This document shows positions 7,517 to 15,880 of a stretch of 21,187 nucleotides of DNA, piece after piece. The notes below the pieces were generated by a model. It was given only the letters and a program-made list of their open reading frames with translations. It had not been told where the DNA came from and made no database searches. The translations under genes were made by a program, and so were the position numbers. The first letter of the stretch is position 1; the number at the start of each line of letters is the position of its first letter. Source of the DNA: a virus; IMG/VR virus record IMGVR_UViG_3300025009_000398, positions 1 to 21,187 of that record; one strand, written 5' to 3'.

Positions 7517-8827
7517 CTAGGCCGCGTACTGCGGAACGCCGCGGTTGCCCGGGTCGGCCAACATGGCCAGCAGGGCAAACGACGTGGAACCATCGCAGGC
7601 CGTCGTGGCGTCGTAGGTGCCACGAACGTCGCCCGTGGTCGCAGTCGCCTTGCTGGTGACGCCGGCAACGAACGTGCCGTCCATCTGGTCGTCGGGATCG
7701 ACCGCGATGACGAGCACACCGTTGATTGCGCCCGCCGAGTCAAACCCTGACGCGCCAAGGATCGTGATGAGATCCCCCTTGGCGACAACGGCGGAAGCGT
7801 GGCCCGCCGTGGCCGTATCGGAGTCCAACTCGTCGGCGGCCTCGGTGCCGATGGTGACGGAAAGCCCGTCAACAGGCGTGGCCCCAACGTTCACGGTGAC
7901 GGCCCCGCCGGTGGTGAAAGCGATTTCCACCGCCGTACGAAGTTCGATGATCCGGCCCGCCACCGGGGAGTTGATGAACCACCCGGTCCCGGCATTGATC
8001 TGCGTGGCGCCGTAGTGGAACGGGATGTAGACGTATCCCGGCTTGCGGGGCAGGCACACGCCATCTTCCATCTCGGCCGCGACGTAACTGGCGTCCGGCA
8101 CGTAGACCGGCAGGCCCAGCACGTCGCCCCATCCGAGGTTCAGCGTATTGGCCTCCGCATCGGCCGCGGCGGTGATCGCCACCGACGTTACCTCTTTGAA
8201 CGCCTTGAGACCAGCCGCCGTCTGCGACGTACCGGTCGCGGCGATGGACATCTCCTCGTACATCTCGACGTCGAAAACGTCCTTGCCGGTCACCTTGATC
8301 GTCATGGCCACAACGGACGAGTCGTGAGTGACGGTCGCGGTGATATTGCGAGGGGCGTCCAGCACCCACGTCTGGCTGGCACCGTCGAGCGGCGACGTGC
8401 CGGCCGTCGCGATCGTGTAGGTCACGGTCTCGGTGTCGGGCAACTCGGTGCTGGTGGCCGCCTTGATCAGGCCGTCGGCATCGAGAGTGATCGGAGCGCC
8501 CAGGTCAATCAGGTGCATCCTGGCTGGGACCAGGTTGTTTGGCAAAATGACTTCCTGGACGTCATCGCTGCCGAGCTGATCGAACTGGAAGCGCACGGTG
8601 GTCCCGGCGGGAATGGTCGTCGAACCGTTGTAGGTCACGACGATCGTGGCGCCGAAAGCCACGGTGAAGTCGTTGGGGGCCGCGAAGTTGGCACCCATCG
8701 CATACATCTTGTGCGCGTGCGCCCCGGTGTAGTCGCCGGCGCTGCGGCCGGTGGGGTAGGCGAGCGTGATGGTCCCGGCCGACGCGACGGCGGAGGCGAG
8801 GGAAGTGGTCACAACATCGAAAGACAT
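7517..8827 (-). CDS. Putative capsid decoration / head-associated protein, 436 aa
   Basis: A 436-residue Thr/Ala/Val/Gly-rich protein starting MSFDVVTTSLASAVASAG, with AAGGA eight bases before the ATG. It begins with a beta-rich segment containing AYPTGRSAGDYTGAHAHKM, then alternating beta strands; residues ~280-330 contain a jelly-roll-like stretch (VAGRIIELRTAVEIAFTTGG) and residues ~380-436 another (GVLVIAVDPDDQMDGTFVAG). No signal peptide, membrane helix or catalytic motif is visible. It follows the major capsid gene by 36 bp, the usual place for head-decoration or head-fibre proteins. I infer that it coats or protrudes from the capsid. A structural role is likely; the exact attachment is unknown. 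Confidence 0.7.
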   Translation of the reverse strand: MSFDVVTTSLASAVASAGTITLAYPTGRSAGDYTGAHAHKMYAMGANFAAPNDFTVAFGATIVVTYNGSTTIPAGTTVRFQFDQLGSDDVQEVILPNNLVPARMHLIDLGAPITLDADGLIKAATSTELPDTETVTYTIATAGTSPLDGASQTWVLDAPRNITATVTHDSSVVAMTIKVTGKDVFDVEMYEEMSIAATGTSQTAAGLKAFKEVTSVAITAAADAEANTLNLGWGDVLGLPVYVPDASYVAAEMEDGVCLPRKPGYVYIPFHYGATQINAGTGWFINSPVAGRIIELRTAVEIAFTTGGAVTVNVGATPVDGLSVTIGTEAADELDSDTATAGHASAVVAKGDLITILGASGFDSAGAINGVLVIAVDPDDQMDGTFVAGVTSKATATTGDVRGTYDATTACDGSTSFALLAMLADPGNRGVPQYAA

Positions 8828-8863
8828 GACAAAATTCCTTATTCTCTGTTTCCGACGCCTGGA

Positions 8864-9937
8864 CTACGAAATCCAGTACACGCCCGAGCTGTTGCGCTTC
8901 CGGCAGACGAGACCGCCGGTCGACGTCACCGCGCGATGGATGACGTACTGGTTCTCGGGCCGGGCCGGCGCGTGCCGCTTCTTGTCCTCACCCTCCATCA
9001 TCATCGGAAAGATGTGCTTGGTGTCGAGGAGGAAGAGGTACTTCGACAGCCCCTCATCGTCGAGAGTCGGGTCGTACTCCAGATTGACGCCCTTGAAGGC
9101 GAGATCGGCCACGCTGGCGTCGATCCGGCCGCTCTTCGACCAACCGTCCAGGGTGTAGTTGCCTTTCGCGCGAAGCTCCTGCTCGAAGGCGTCCAGAAAG
9201 TCGGAACCCGCCAGGGCGAGGTGTTTGGGGGCGCCATACCGGCGAAGCTGGCGCATCTCGCGCTGCAGCGCCGTGACGAGCAACTGATTGGCCGGCGTGG
9301 CCACGTTGATCGCGCCGCCGGTCAGCAGGGCCGCCGCCAGGTTCACGTTGGAGCGGTTCCGCCACCAGGTGTTGGTCGACTGGTCAATGCCGGCGACCAC
9401 CGTGGCCGAAGCGGGGTTGTCCAGGATGAACGACCGCACGCCGGGGGCCAGTTTGGAATCCAGGGTGCCGTCGCGCCAGTACATCAGGTTCTCGCCACGG
9501 GCGGTGCCTTCGGCCATGTCCTCGACCTTGTCTTCGAGGAGATTCGCCAGGGCGGTCTTCTCGCGCCCGCTGTGCTCGGACGTGTTCTTGCCGGTCGTGC
9601 TGTCGTTGACGGAGATGCCGTCCTTCTTCAGCTCGGTCATGGTGACCTTGATACCGGAATGCCACTCCTTCCACGGGAAACTCGCGGTTTTGATGTTGGC
9701 CGGGTTGCCGTAGGACACCTCGTCATCCTCGGAGTACCCTTCGATGTCCGTGGTGTACGTGCCCTTCACCCGGACGGTGATGTTCTCCTTGCCGCCGGGG
9801 AAGGTCTTCTTGGCCGACTCCATAGCCTTCAGAAGAGGCTTGTCCTGAATGGTCTGCGACCAGATTTTGCCCTGGTCCATGTGAAAATCGATCACCGCGT
9901 TGGCGATGTTTTCGAGTTCGAGAGCGGTAAAAGGCAT
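8864..9937 (-). CDS. Major capsid (coat) protein, HK97-fold type
   Basis: A 357-residue protein starting MPFTALELENIANAVIDF. Recognisable family elements are KTFPGGKENITVRVKG, LANLLEDKVEDMAEG with LMYWRDGTLD, VRSFILDNPAS followed by STNTWWRNRSNV, and a C-terminal DTKHIFPMMMEGEDKKRH that matches coat proteins of podovirus-like prophages. About 350 residues is the usual size for an unprocessed HK97-fold coat made with a separate scaffold, and a scaffold gene lies directly upstream. AGAGGA stands eight bases before the ATG. The protein would form the icosahedral shell. There is no sign of an N-terminal delta domain or maturation protease, which agrees with scaffold-based assembly. Confidence 0.85.
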   Translation of the reverse strand: MPFTALELENIANAVIDFHMDQGKIWSQTIQDKPLLKAMESAKKTFPGGKENITVRVKGTYTTDIEGYSEDDEVSYGNPANIKTASFPWKEWHSGIKVTMTELKKDGISVNDSTTGKNTSEHSGREKTALANLLEDKVEDMAEGTARGENLMYWRDGTLDSKLAPGVRSFILDNPASATVVAGIDQSTNTWWRNRSNVNLAAALLTGGAINVATPANQLLVTALQREMRQLRRYGAPKHLALAGSDFLDAFEQELRAKGNYTLDGWSKSGRIDASVADLAFKGVNLEYDPTLDDEGLSKYLFLLDTKHIFPMMMEGEDKKRHAPARPENQYVIHRAVTSTGGLVCRKRNSSGVYWIS

Positions 9938-9966
9938 GATGGTTGTCCTCTACGCGGATGGTTGGA

Positions 9967-11034
9967 TCACCGCGCGGCCGATGCCCGAAGCGCCTGGTTC
10001 ACGACGTCCAGGGTCGTCTTCGGCACGGGCTGCGCGTCTGGCGCCGCGCCGCCGGAGACCGGAGGATCGATCGCGTCCTTTTTGCTGGGCCGAAGAGCCT
10101 TGAACTCCGCGTTGACTTCGTCGATCGCCTTTTGGGCGATGGCGACGGCTTCCTTGGCGGAAGGCACATGCCCCAGCTCAAGAACAGCGAGCTTGATTTC
10201 CTTCTGTACTCGCGGCTGCTTGGCCTTATAGTCAGGGTCGGCTGCCCGCCACTTCTGCTCCCACAAGGAGACAGACTGCTGAACCTCCAGCGTGTTCGTC
10301 CGCGTCTGCGTCTGCTGCTGAATGCTCTCGGCCTTGTCCGCCGCTCGCTTCGCCGCTGCCTGCGCAAGCGCTTCCCTCGACTGCGACCGTTGCAGCTGCC
10401 GGGCGTCCTCTTCCGCGATCGCCCCCTGCTTGACTCGCTCAGCCAGTTCCGGTGCCAAAACCTCGCCGGCGATCTGTTCGAGCCGAGCCATGTACGGCCG
10501 CAGAGCTTCCCTCGCCTTGAGCGGTTCCTGCTTCATCAGCCGCATGATCTCGAAACCGGTGCTCACCTCTTCCGAGACGAGGCCCGCTTCCTCGATATAC
10601 GCGGTGATCCGCGTGAACTGCTCGTGCGAATGTTTGAACTGCTTGACCTCCTCGGGCGTACCGATCTCACGGTATTCGTCCCGCTGGGCGAGCAGTTTCC
10701 GTATCCGCTTTTGCGTCTTCGGCTTTTGCGCCTTCAGTTCGTCTTCGGTGACTTCGTCCGGCAGTTCCTCCTCGGCGCCCTTCGACTTGTCGTCGATGGC
10801 CGCCTTATCGGTCCCGTCGGGGCCTTCCTGACCTGTCTCGGAGTCGGGCGCCTGCTCCGCGCCGGGCTTGCTGGCGGCTAAAACTTCGTCCAGCACCTCG
10901 GCGGTCGTCTTTTCGCCCTTGCCATCCGCGGGGGACGGATCCGCGGCAGTCTTTTCTTTTCCGTCCACGTTTTTCCCGTCGACCGGGTTGCCCCGGCCGG
11001 CGGGATCCTTCTCTACCGCTGACGAATTCGGCAT
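9967..11034 (-). CDS. Capsid scaffolding protein
   Basis: A 355-residue, highly charged protein with no hydrophobic core pattern. Residues 1-105 are Asp/Glu/Lys/Gly-rich and probably disordered (EEELPDEVTEDELKAQ at the end). Residues ~105-320 are predicted long helices rich in Ala, Gln, Glu and Arg (QLQRSQSREALAQAAAKRA), and the C-terminus is Pro/Ala-rich and then basic. This composition, and the position between portal and coat genes, are typical of scaffolds that guide procapsid assembly and then leave. GGAGA lies four bases before the ATG. Sequence conservation in such proteins is weak, so the call relies on composition and order. Confidence 0.8.
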   Translation of the reverse strand: MPNSSAVEKDPAGRGNPVDGKNVDGKEKTAADPSPADGKGEKTTAEVLDEVLAASKPGAEQAPDSETGQEGPDGTDKAAIDDKSKGAEEELPDEVTEDELKAQKPKTQKRIRKLLAQRDEYREIGTPEEVKQFKHSHEQFTRITAYIEEAGLVSEEVSTGFEIMRLMKQEPLKAREALRPYMARLEQIAGEVLAPELAERVKQGAIAEEDARQLQRSQSREALAQAAAKRAADKAESIQQQTQTRTNTLEVQQSVSLWEQKWRAADPDYKAKQPRVQKEIKLAVLELGHVPSAKEAVAIAQKAIDEVNAEFKALRPSKKDAIDPPVSGGAAPDAQPVPKTTLDVVNQALRASAAR

Positions 11035-11044
11035 TTCGTCTCCA

Positions 11045-11107
11045 TTAAAGAATCCCGCGCTTCTCGACGCTGGTCTTGTTGAACATGTAGTAAGCGCACT
11101 TTCTCAT
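11045..11107 (-). CDS. Possible 20-residue micro-protein between portal and scaffold
   Basis: A 20-codon frame from ATG at 11107 to TAA at 11045 fills most of the 88-bp gap between portal and scaffold. The peptide starts MRKCAYYMFNK and ends KRGIL. From codon 6 onward nearly all third bases are G or C (TAC, TTC, AAC, AAG, ACC, AGC, GTC, GAG, AAG, CGC, GGG), like neighbouring genes and unlike random intergenic DNA. No good Shine-Dalgarno precedes it, so reinitiation after the portal TGA (15 bases upstream) would be needed. It could be a real micro-gene or the remnant of a longer one. No function is known. Confidence 0.4.
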   Translation of the reverse strand: MRKCAYYMFNKTSVEKRGIL

Positions 11108-11122
11108 TTTTCTACAAAACAA

Positions 11123-13243
11123 TCAAGCAGGAAATGCGGGCTGACCCCCCGGCTCGTTCCGGTTCGCCTGGTCGTCGGCCACCTTACCACCCGCGCCACC
11201 TTGCTGCGCCGGATCCGTCGCCGGGTCACCGGTAGCCATCTGCGCCGCCCCGCCAGCGGCCGACCGCGCCATCTGGTTCATGGCGACGATCGACGGCAGC
11301 CCCTCCACGATCGCCTCGGAAACATCGATGCTGTCGTCCAGCCGCTCGAGCACCTGCCGGGCGAACCACACCGGCGAGATGCCCGGCACCTGCAGCACGG
11401 TCGGCGCCGCCCGCTCCAGGTTAGCCAGCTCCGCCGCCCGATTCGGCCGCCCAGACGACCCGGCTTTAACCTCGAGCCAAATCTCCTTGGCGTTCTGTTC
11501 CGGCGATACCTCCGGCCACACAGCGCCGGGCCCAACGATTTCGACAACGCTCTCCTTGGGCAGTTCCGAGAGCATCATCTGGCTCTGCGACCGCGCGTAA
11601 TCGGTCAGCAGGTCATCCAGGCTGTCGACGTCCGAAGACTGCACGGACATGCGCGAGGACTCGGCGATTGAGCTTTCCGTCGCCGTGCCTCCGCTGTTCG
11701 GCCCGAAATTGGCTTCCTGCGAGCCGACCGTGCGCAACACGTCCTCAAAGATCGGCGTGGTGTCGTAAAGCGCCGGGTCGATCGGCACCGTAGGAAAGCG
11801 CTGGATCAGGTCGCCGACCTTCTGGTTCGGCTGCAGGGCCTTGATTTCCAGCAGGGCACTGTTCGGATGTGACTTGAGCTGATCCTTGTCGGACTGATCC
11901 AGGCCGGCCGACGCCGCCGTGACGTACTTCGGCCGGTTGGCCTGGCGCTGTTCGCGCAAGCCCTGCCGCGACCGATTGTACTCCTGCTGCATGGGATAAA
12001 GCATGCGCACGTCGGAATTCGGGAACAGTTCGCACTCGTGAGCGATGTCGTTGAACGTCAGGGTCAAATACGGCCAGAAGCGCTCCAACATCGGCCGCGG
12101 CGCCGCCGGTTCGCGCAGGAAGTCGGGGTAGCCTTCGGCGACAGTGAGCACCTGGCGATTTTTCTTGTGGTGAATCTCATAGACGACGCAAAGACCCTTG
12201 TGCGCGTCCTTCGCCGACGGCTCGTCGCTCTCGTAGAACTTTTCGAACTTGGTCAACGTGTCGGCCGTGTGCTCCCGATAGTTCTTACCGAGATCGACCT
12301 TGTAAATCTCCTTCACCTCGTCGGGCGTTTTGATAAACTTCTCGGCCACCCAATCGGCGCCGATGAAACCATCCAACTGCTTGCACTTGGGGTCGGGAAT
12401 GATCGCCGTCGACTCGGGGAACAGCGTCACCGGCCCCTCGCGCACGACGATGCTTTCTTTCGACTGCAAGTCAGCCAGCAGCAAACGCAGTTCCTCGACG
12501 TTCGGCGAATCCGGGTCGACGTCGACACCGTCGGCCGCGTCCGCCATCATCCGCTCGGCCACCGAGATCTGCTCGGTCACATCGTTGATGCGCGCCGAGA
12601 TGTCCGGCTGCGGCTCCAAGATGCGCTGGAACCCCAACTTCAAGTAGGCGATGCCGGTCACAATGGCCCGGCGCACCATCATCTTCGCCAGCTTCTTGAA
12701 GCGGGGCTCCTGCTCATCGAGGTAGTAGTGAAACAGGATCTCCAGCGTTTTCCCCATGCGATCCAACATGCGGATGCGCGCCTGCGCCTCGGCGATGTCC
12801 TGCAAAATCGCCTGCGACTGCGGGTCCGCCAGCAGCGGCGCCATCGGGTCGCCCGCCCTTGTGGCCTGCGCCTGGGCGGCCACCGCCTGCTGCGCCGCCA
12901 TCGCGCTCTGCGGGTCGCCATCCCACACCGCGAATTCCAGTCGCTCCCGCCGCTTGGCTCGCGCCCGCGGGTTACGCGCGTAGAGCGCTGCGACCTTCTG
13001 GTTGACGTGCCGCTGGATCAGGTTGGCCACATAATTGTCTGCGCCCACCCAATCACCATCCGCGCCCAATCGCGCCAGGTCCATGTCCCGGCGCATCGCC
13101 TTGAAGTCCTTCTCCCAATACTTCTCGGCGGCGCGCACCTTGGTCAACCACTGCGTCACCAGCGCCTTGCGCGCGGGATCGACTTCCGGCGTCTGGCGAT
13201 CGCCCGAAGGTTCGCTCTGCCGCATTTCCATCTGCTCGTCCAT
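11123..13243 (-). CDS. Portal protein
   Basis: A 706-residue protein. I use the ATG at 13243, one base after the TerL stop, rather than an upstream start inside terL. The N-terminus has AEKYWEKDFKAMRRDMDLAR and DNYVANLIQRHVNQKVAALY, typical of podoviral/P22-type portals; an Ala/Gln-rich helical stretch follows (~110-150), then the clip/stem region with RAIVTGIAYLKLGFQRI. Residues ~395-440 contain YPMQQEYNRSRQGLREQRQ, the conserved portal helix. The C-terminus is low-complexity and Gly/Gln-rich. The size fits the ~700-residue podoviral portal class. It forms the dodecameric ring through which DNA is packaged and to which the gp11-like adaptor binds. Terminase-portal-scaffold-coat order supports the call. 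Confidence 0.88.
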   Translation of the reverse strand: MDEQMEMRQSEPSGDRQTPEVDPARKALVTQWLTKVRAAEKYWEKDFKAMRRDMDLARLGADGDWVGADNYVANLIQRHVNQKVAALYARNPRARAKRRERLEFAVWDGDPQSAMAAQQAVAAQAQATRAGDPMAPLLADPQSQAILQDIAEAQARIRMLDRMGKTLEILFHYYLDEQEPRFKKLAKMMVRRAIVTGIAYLKLGFQRILEPQPDISARINDVTEQISVAERMMADAADGVDVDPDSPNVEELRLLLADLQSKESIVVREGPVTLFPESTAIIPDPKCKQLDGFIGADWVAEKFIKTPDEVKEIYKVDLGKNYREHTADTLTKFEKFYESDEPSAKDAHKGLCVVYEIHHKKNRQVLTVAEGYPDFLREPAAPRPMLERFWPYLTLTFNDIAHECELFPNSDVRMLYPMQQEYNRSRQGLREQRQANRPKYVTAASAGLDQSDKDQLKSHPNSALLEIKALQPNQKVGDLIQRFPTVPIDPALYDTTPIFEDVLRTVGSQEANFGPNSGGTATESSIAESSRMSVQSSDVDSLDDLLTDYARSQSQMMLSELPKESVVEIVGPGAVWPEVSPEQNAKEIWLEVKAGSSGRPNRAAELANLERAAPTVLQVPGISPVWFARQVLERLDDSIDVSEAIVEGLPSIVAMNQMARSAAGGAAQMATGDPATDPAQQGGAGGKVADDQANRNEPGGQPAFPA

Positions 13244-13244
13244 G

Positions 13245-14909
13245 TCAGAACCCCGCTGTCGCCTTGCGCATCTTCCTCTGACGCTCTTCACGCGCCGATG
13301 CCGCCTTGATCCACGAAATCGAACCGACCTTAATCACCTTCTCCTCGCACTGCGGCGCCGCGTCCGCCGCCACCTCCGCCATCAGCCCGCGGCCGATCCA
13401 CGCCAGCCAGTCGACAAAATCATCATGCGTCGCCCGGGGGAACTTCAGCAGTTCCGCCCGCGCCCGCGGCCACCACGGCGCAAACGCGGGGAAGTGGACC
13501 ATTTTCATCGACATGCGGCCCTGAATCGCCCGGGCACGCGCCCGTTTGTCGGCCGACGGCGTCTGCGCGTCGATCGCGCAGTAGACCTTCTCTTCCATCA
13601 TCCGTTTGTAGAGGAACGGGCCAAACGATTTGGAGATGTTTTCGCTTTCCATCCACCATAGCAGCGGCCGACGATTGCGCATCATCGCGATCAATTCCTC
13701 GACGATCCGATCGGTCTCCATACGCTCCCACACTAAATCAGGGAAGATCCAAACGTGATCCTTCTCATCGACGCCGACGCAGCCGATGACGTTGGGGTCG
13801 TTCTTCTTTTTCTCGGTGATGGCGTGATCCGACGCCCCGTAGATGCGCAGATTCCGGGGCAAGTCCTGCGCCTGGTACTCGACAATCCCTTCCGCCTTGA
13901 AATAGTCGCCGTCCTCGGGGTTCGGGTGCCCCTGGTACAGCGCCTCGAAATTGTTCTTGTCAAGCTTCTTGGCCGACGCCAAATGGCGCAGGTTGAATTC
14001 CTCCGGCCACAACGCCGCCATCGGCTTCTTTCCAAACGCCGATACCACCTGCGGATCGGTCGGGATCTCCAGATTTTTGTTCAGCGCCTGGGCGATCGGC
14101 CCGTCGAAGAGTACCGCCGGAATGTTGATATAGTCCCAGCGCGCCGCCTCTTCCTTGCCGTCGTCGGTCTGCCGCCAGGGGTGATCGGGGTCACACATGC
14201 GCCCCAGCAAGTCGTCCTCAACCCAGCGGGTGTGAATGATGACGATCGCCGTTGTGGCACGGACACGCGAATAGATCGTCGAGGAATACCAGTCGTGCAG
14301 CGACTCGATAATCGTCGGGCTATTCGCCTCGCTGTCGCCCTTGATCGGGTCGTCGATCACGACGAGATCGGCCGGCAATCCCGTGCCGGACCCGCCCCGG
14401 CCAACGAAGTTGAGCTGGCCGCCTTCGCAGGTCTCGAGCGCGTCCTTGGCGCGCGAACCCTTATCCAGCGTAACGTGCGGAAAGACGGCAGCATACTGCG
14501 GCGACTGCATGACGCCCCGCACCAGCCCGCCGATCTTGCTGGCATACGTCTCGTTGTACGCCGCGAAAATGGTGTTGCGCCGCGAGTGCCGGCCGGCGTA
14601 CCACGCCGCGAAGTTGACCGAGGCTAACCGCGTCTTGCCGTGCTGCGGAGGCAGCGACATGCCGAGCCGCAGGCACTCGCCCCGGTCGACCCTCTCCAAC
14701 CCCTCGGCCAGCAATATATGGTATGGCTGCGCCCGATAAAGCGAGCGAGTCGCGTCGTCCATATCCTCGGGATCGGGCATCATGAATTCGGCGAAGTCGA
14801 TCAAATTGGTCCGCGCAAGCTGAATCTTCTTCGCCCGCTCCAGCAGGCGAATCTGCCGCTCGGAGTCACCGAGCGACTGCGCGTCCGCTTGCCTACTTCG
14901 ACGCGCCAT
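13245..14909 (-). CDS. terL: Terminase large subunit (packaging ATPase-nuclease)
   Basis: A 554-residue protein that translocates and cuts DNA during packaging. Residues 85-93, SLPPQHGKT, form a deviant Walker A; residues 182-187, LVVIDD, form Walker B; IIHTRWVEDDLLGRM (~224-238) matches the coupling motif. The C-terminal RNase-H-like nuclease is represented by GASDHAI (Asp361), the ESEN segment (~421) and the ATHDDFVD cluster (Asp496/497/500). I place the start at the ATG at 14909 (GGAG four bases before) rather than a TTG six codons upstream. The gene overlaps the holin-like gene by 17 bp and runs into the portal gene one base after its TGA. All expected motifs are intact. Confidence 0.93.
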   Translation of the reverse strand: MARRSRQADAQSLGDSERQIRLLERAKKIQLARTNLIDFAEFMMPDPEDMDDATRSLYRAQPYHILLAEGLERVDRGECLRLGMSLPPQHGKTRLASVNFAAWYAGRHSRRNTIFAAYNETYASKIGGLVRGVMQSPQYAAVFPHVTLDKGSRAKDALETCEGGQLNFVGRGGSGTGLPADLVVIDDPIKGDSEANSPTIIESLHDWYSSTIYSRVRATTAIVIIHTRWVEDDLLGRMCDPDHPWRQTDDGKEEAARWDYINIPAVLFDGPIAQALNKNLEIPTDPQVVSAFGKKPMAALWPEEFNLRHLASAKKLDKNNFEALYQGHPNPEDGDYFKAEGIVEYQAQDLPRNLRIYGASDHAITEKKKNDPNVIGCVGVDEKDHVWIFPDLVWERMETDRIVEELIAMMRNRRPLLWWMESENISKSFGPFLYKRMMEEKVYCAIDAQTPSADKRARARAIQGRMSMKMVHFPAFAPWWPRARAELLKFPRATHDDFVDWLAWIGRGLMAEVAADAAPQCEEKVIKVGSISWIKAASAREERQRKMRKATAGF

Positions 14910-15081
14910 TCCGCTCCGCCCGATCAAGCAGGACTTGCCGGCGCCACCGCCACAGTAGGAAGGCGAGAGTGCTGGCAGCCAACAAAGCCGACAACACGCC
15001 GTTGATGATGCCCAGCCAGGGGACGATGCTGGCCGTCGCCGCCGCGGCTATCGCGCTGTGGTCCAATGCCCGCTCCATCAT
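14893..15081 (-). CDS. Small one-helix membrane protein, holin-like
   Basis: A 62-residue protein starting MMERALDHSAIAAAATA, with one hydrophobic helix at ~20-44 (LGIINGVLSALLAASTLAFL) followed by a basic WRWRR segment and a charged tail. The ATG overlaps the TGA of the 128-aa membrane gene by four bases (ATGA), which fixes the start; a second ATG directly follows. The size, single helix, cationic tail and location just before TerL resemble podoviral holins (T7 17.5 also precedes terminase genes), so it may time host lysis by permeabilising the inner membrane. No endolysin is present in this window, so the assignment is provisional; a spanin-like or unrelated membrane role is possible. Confidence 0.6.
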   Translation of the reverse strand: MMERALDHSAIAAAATASIVPWLGIINGVLSALLAASTLAFLLWRWRRQVLLDRAERNGASK

Positions 15082-15464
15082 GCCCACCCCCACAAGACCA
15101 ACGGAACGCACGCCCAGAACGTGCCTCCCAAAAACAGCTCGCCGATCGCGGTGCCGCCGTCGACAAAAGGCGGCCGGTTCCAACTCGATCGCCAAAAGCG
15201 GAAGGCCAGGGGATACCCGAGACCAAACGGCCCGTACCTCTTAACCGCGCCCCACCCCTCGAATTCGTGAGCCATCGCGAAGAACAGCCCGCACACAGCC
15301 GACGCGAGCAGCGCGGGAAGCGCCGGCCACACCAGCCAGAAGGGCCACACCAAAAGGGGCAGAACGGCGAAGCGAACCCACCGCTCCCCGCCGAGCCAAC
15401 CACCCAGCCAACGCCGCCACAAAGCGCCGACGATGAAAAAAACGATGGACAGCGTAAGGATCAT
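15078..15464 (-). CDS. Phage membrane protein with about three membrane segments
   Basis: A 128-residue protein starting MILTLSIVFFIVGALWRRW. Hydrophobic segments lie at ~2-16, ~33-65 (long enough for two passes) and ~108-127, separated by basic or aromatic loops (RRWLGGWLGGERW, KRYGPFGLGYPLAFRFWR). The ATG at 15464 overlaps the preceding TGA by four bases and has GGAG eight bases before it. I recognise it only as a type of small polytopic phage protein found beside holin-like genes. A lysis accessory or superinfection role is possible from context, but nothing in the sequence proves it. Confidence 0.7.
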   Translation of the reverse strand: MILTLSIVFFIVGALWRRWLGGWLGGERWVRFAVLPLLVWPFWLVWPALPALLASAVCGLFFAMAHEFEGWGAVKRYGPFGLGYPLAFRFWRSSWNRPPFVDGGTAIGELFLGGTFWACVPLVLWGWA

Positions 15465-15871
15465 TGGTCCCACTCCAAAGCCGGCAGTTCGGAAAAAAGC
15501 TGTTCGAGCGTCGGCACCGCGCGGGCGCCTGCGAGCACATCAGCCAAGATAGCCCAAGCGGCCCGCCAAGTGGCGTCGCGCAGATCGACGCCGCGCTGCC
15601 CTTCAGCGGCGAACGCGGCATCGGTGGAAGCCGCGTAGGTACAGAGCGACAGGATGCCATCGTACAGTCGCTCGCGGGCGAAGGCGTCGAGGCGGGCCTG
15701 GATGGCTGCGGACATGCGGGCCTGGACCTGGGCGGGGGTTTCCGGCGACGGCGCCAGGAAGGCCGCCAACTCGGGGTCGCTGTCGTCGCGGATCTCGGTG
15801 GCGCGGCGGCTGGGCGACGGGGAGGCCGACGCGATGGAGCCGGAAGCGTCGAGGGTGAGCCAGTAAAGCAT
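15461..15871 (-). CDS. Conserved phage protein of the tail-fibre region, 136 aa
   Basis: A 136-residue soluble protein starting MLYWLTLDASGSIA. A consensus AGGAGG five bases before the ATG at 15871 sets the start; a GTG two codons earlier would overlap the ribosome site. The first 50 residues are variable (Ser/Pro-rich). Residues ~48-110 hold the recognisable core: ARLDAFARERLYDGILSLCT, then AAFAAEGQRGVDLRDATW and RAAWAILADVLAG. This core recurs next to tail-fibre genes in many phages and prophages. The function is unknown; a fibre-assembly chaperone is a reasonable guess from position. It overlaps the following membrane-protein gene by 4 bp. Confidence 0.72.
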   Translation of the reverse strand: MLYWLTLDASGSIASASPSPSRRATEIRDDSDPELAAFLAPSPETPAQVQARMSAAIQARLDAFARERLYDGILSLCTYAASTDAAFAAEGQRGVDLRDATWRAAWAILADVLAGARAVPTLEQLFSELPALEWDQ

Positions 15872-15880
15872 TTCCACCTC

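Noticed and set aside
7799-10231. 810-codon plus-strand open frame opposite the capsid and decoration genes
   Set aside because: It is antisense to two clear virion genes, Arg/Gly/His-rich without family features, and arises because GC-biased codons leave few stops on the opposite strand.
12038-13309. 423-codon plus-strand frame opposite the portal gene
   Set aside because: Arg/His/Leu-rich shadow of the portal gene; it lacks promoter, ribosome site and protein-like composition.
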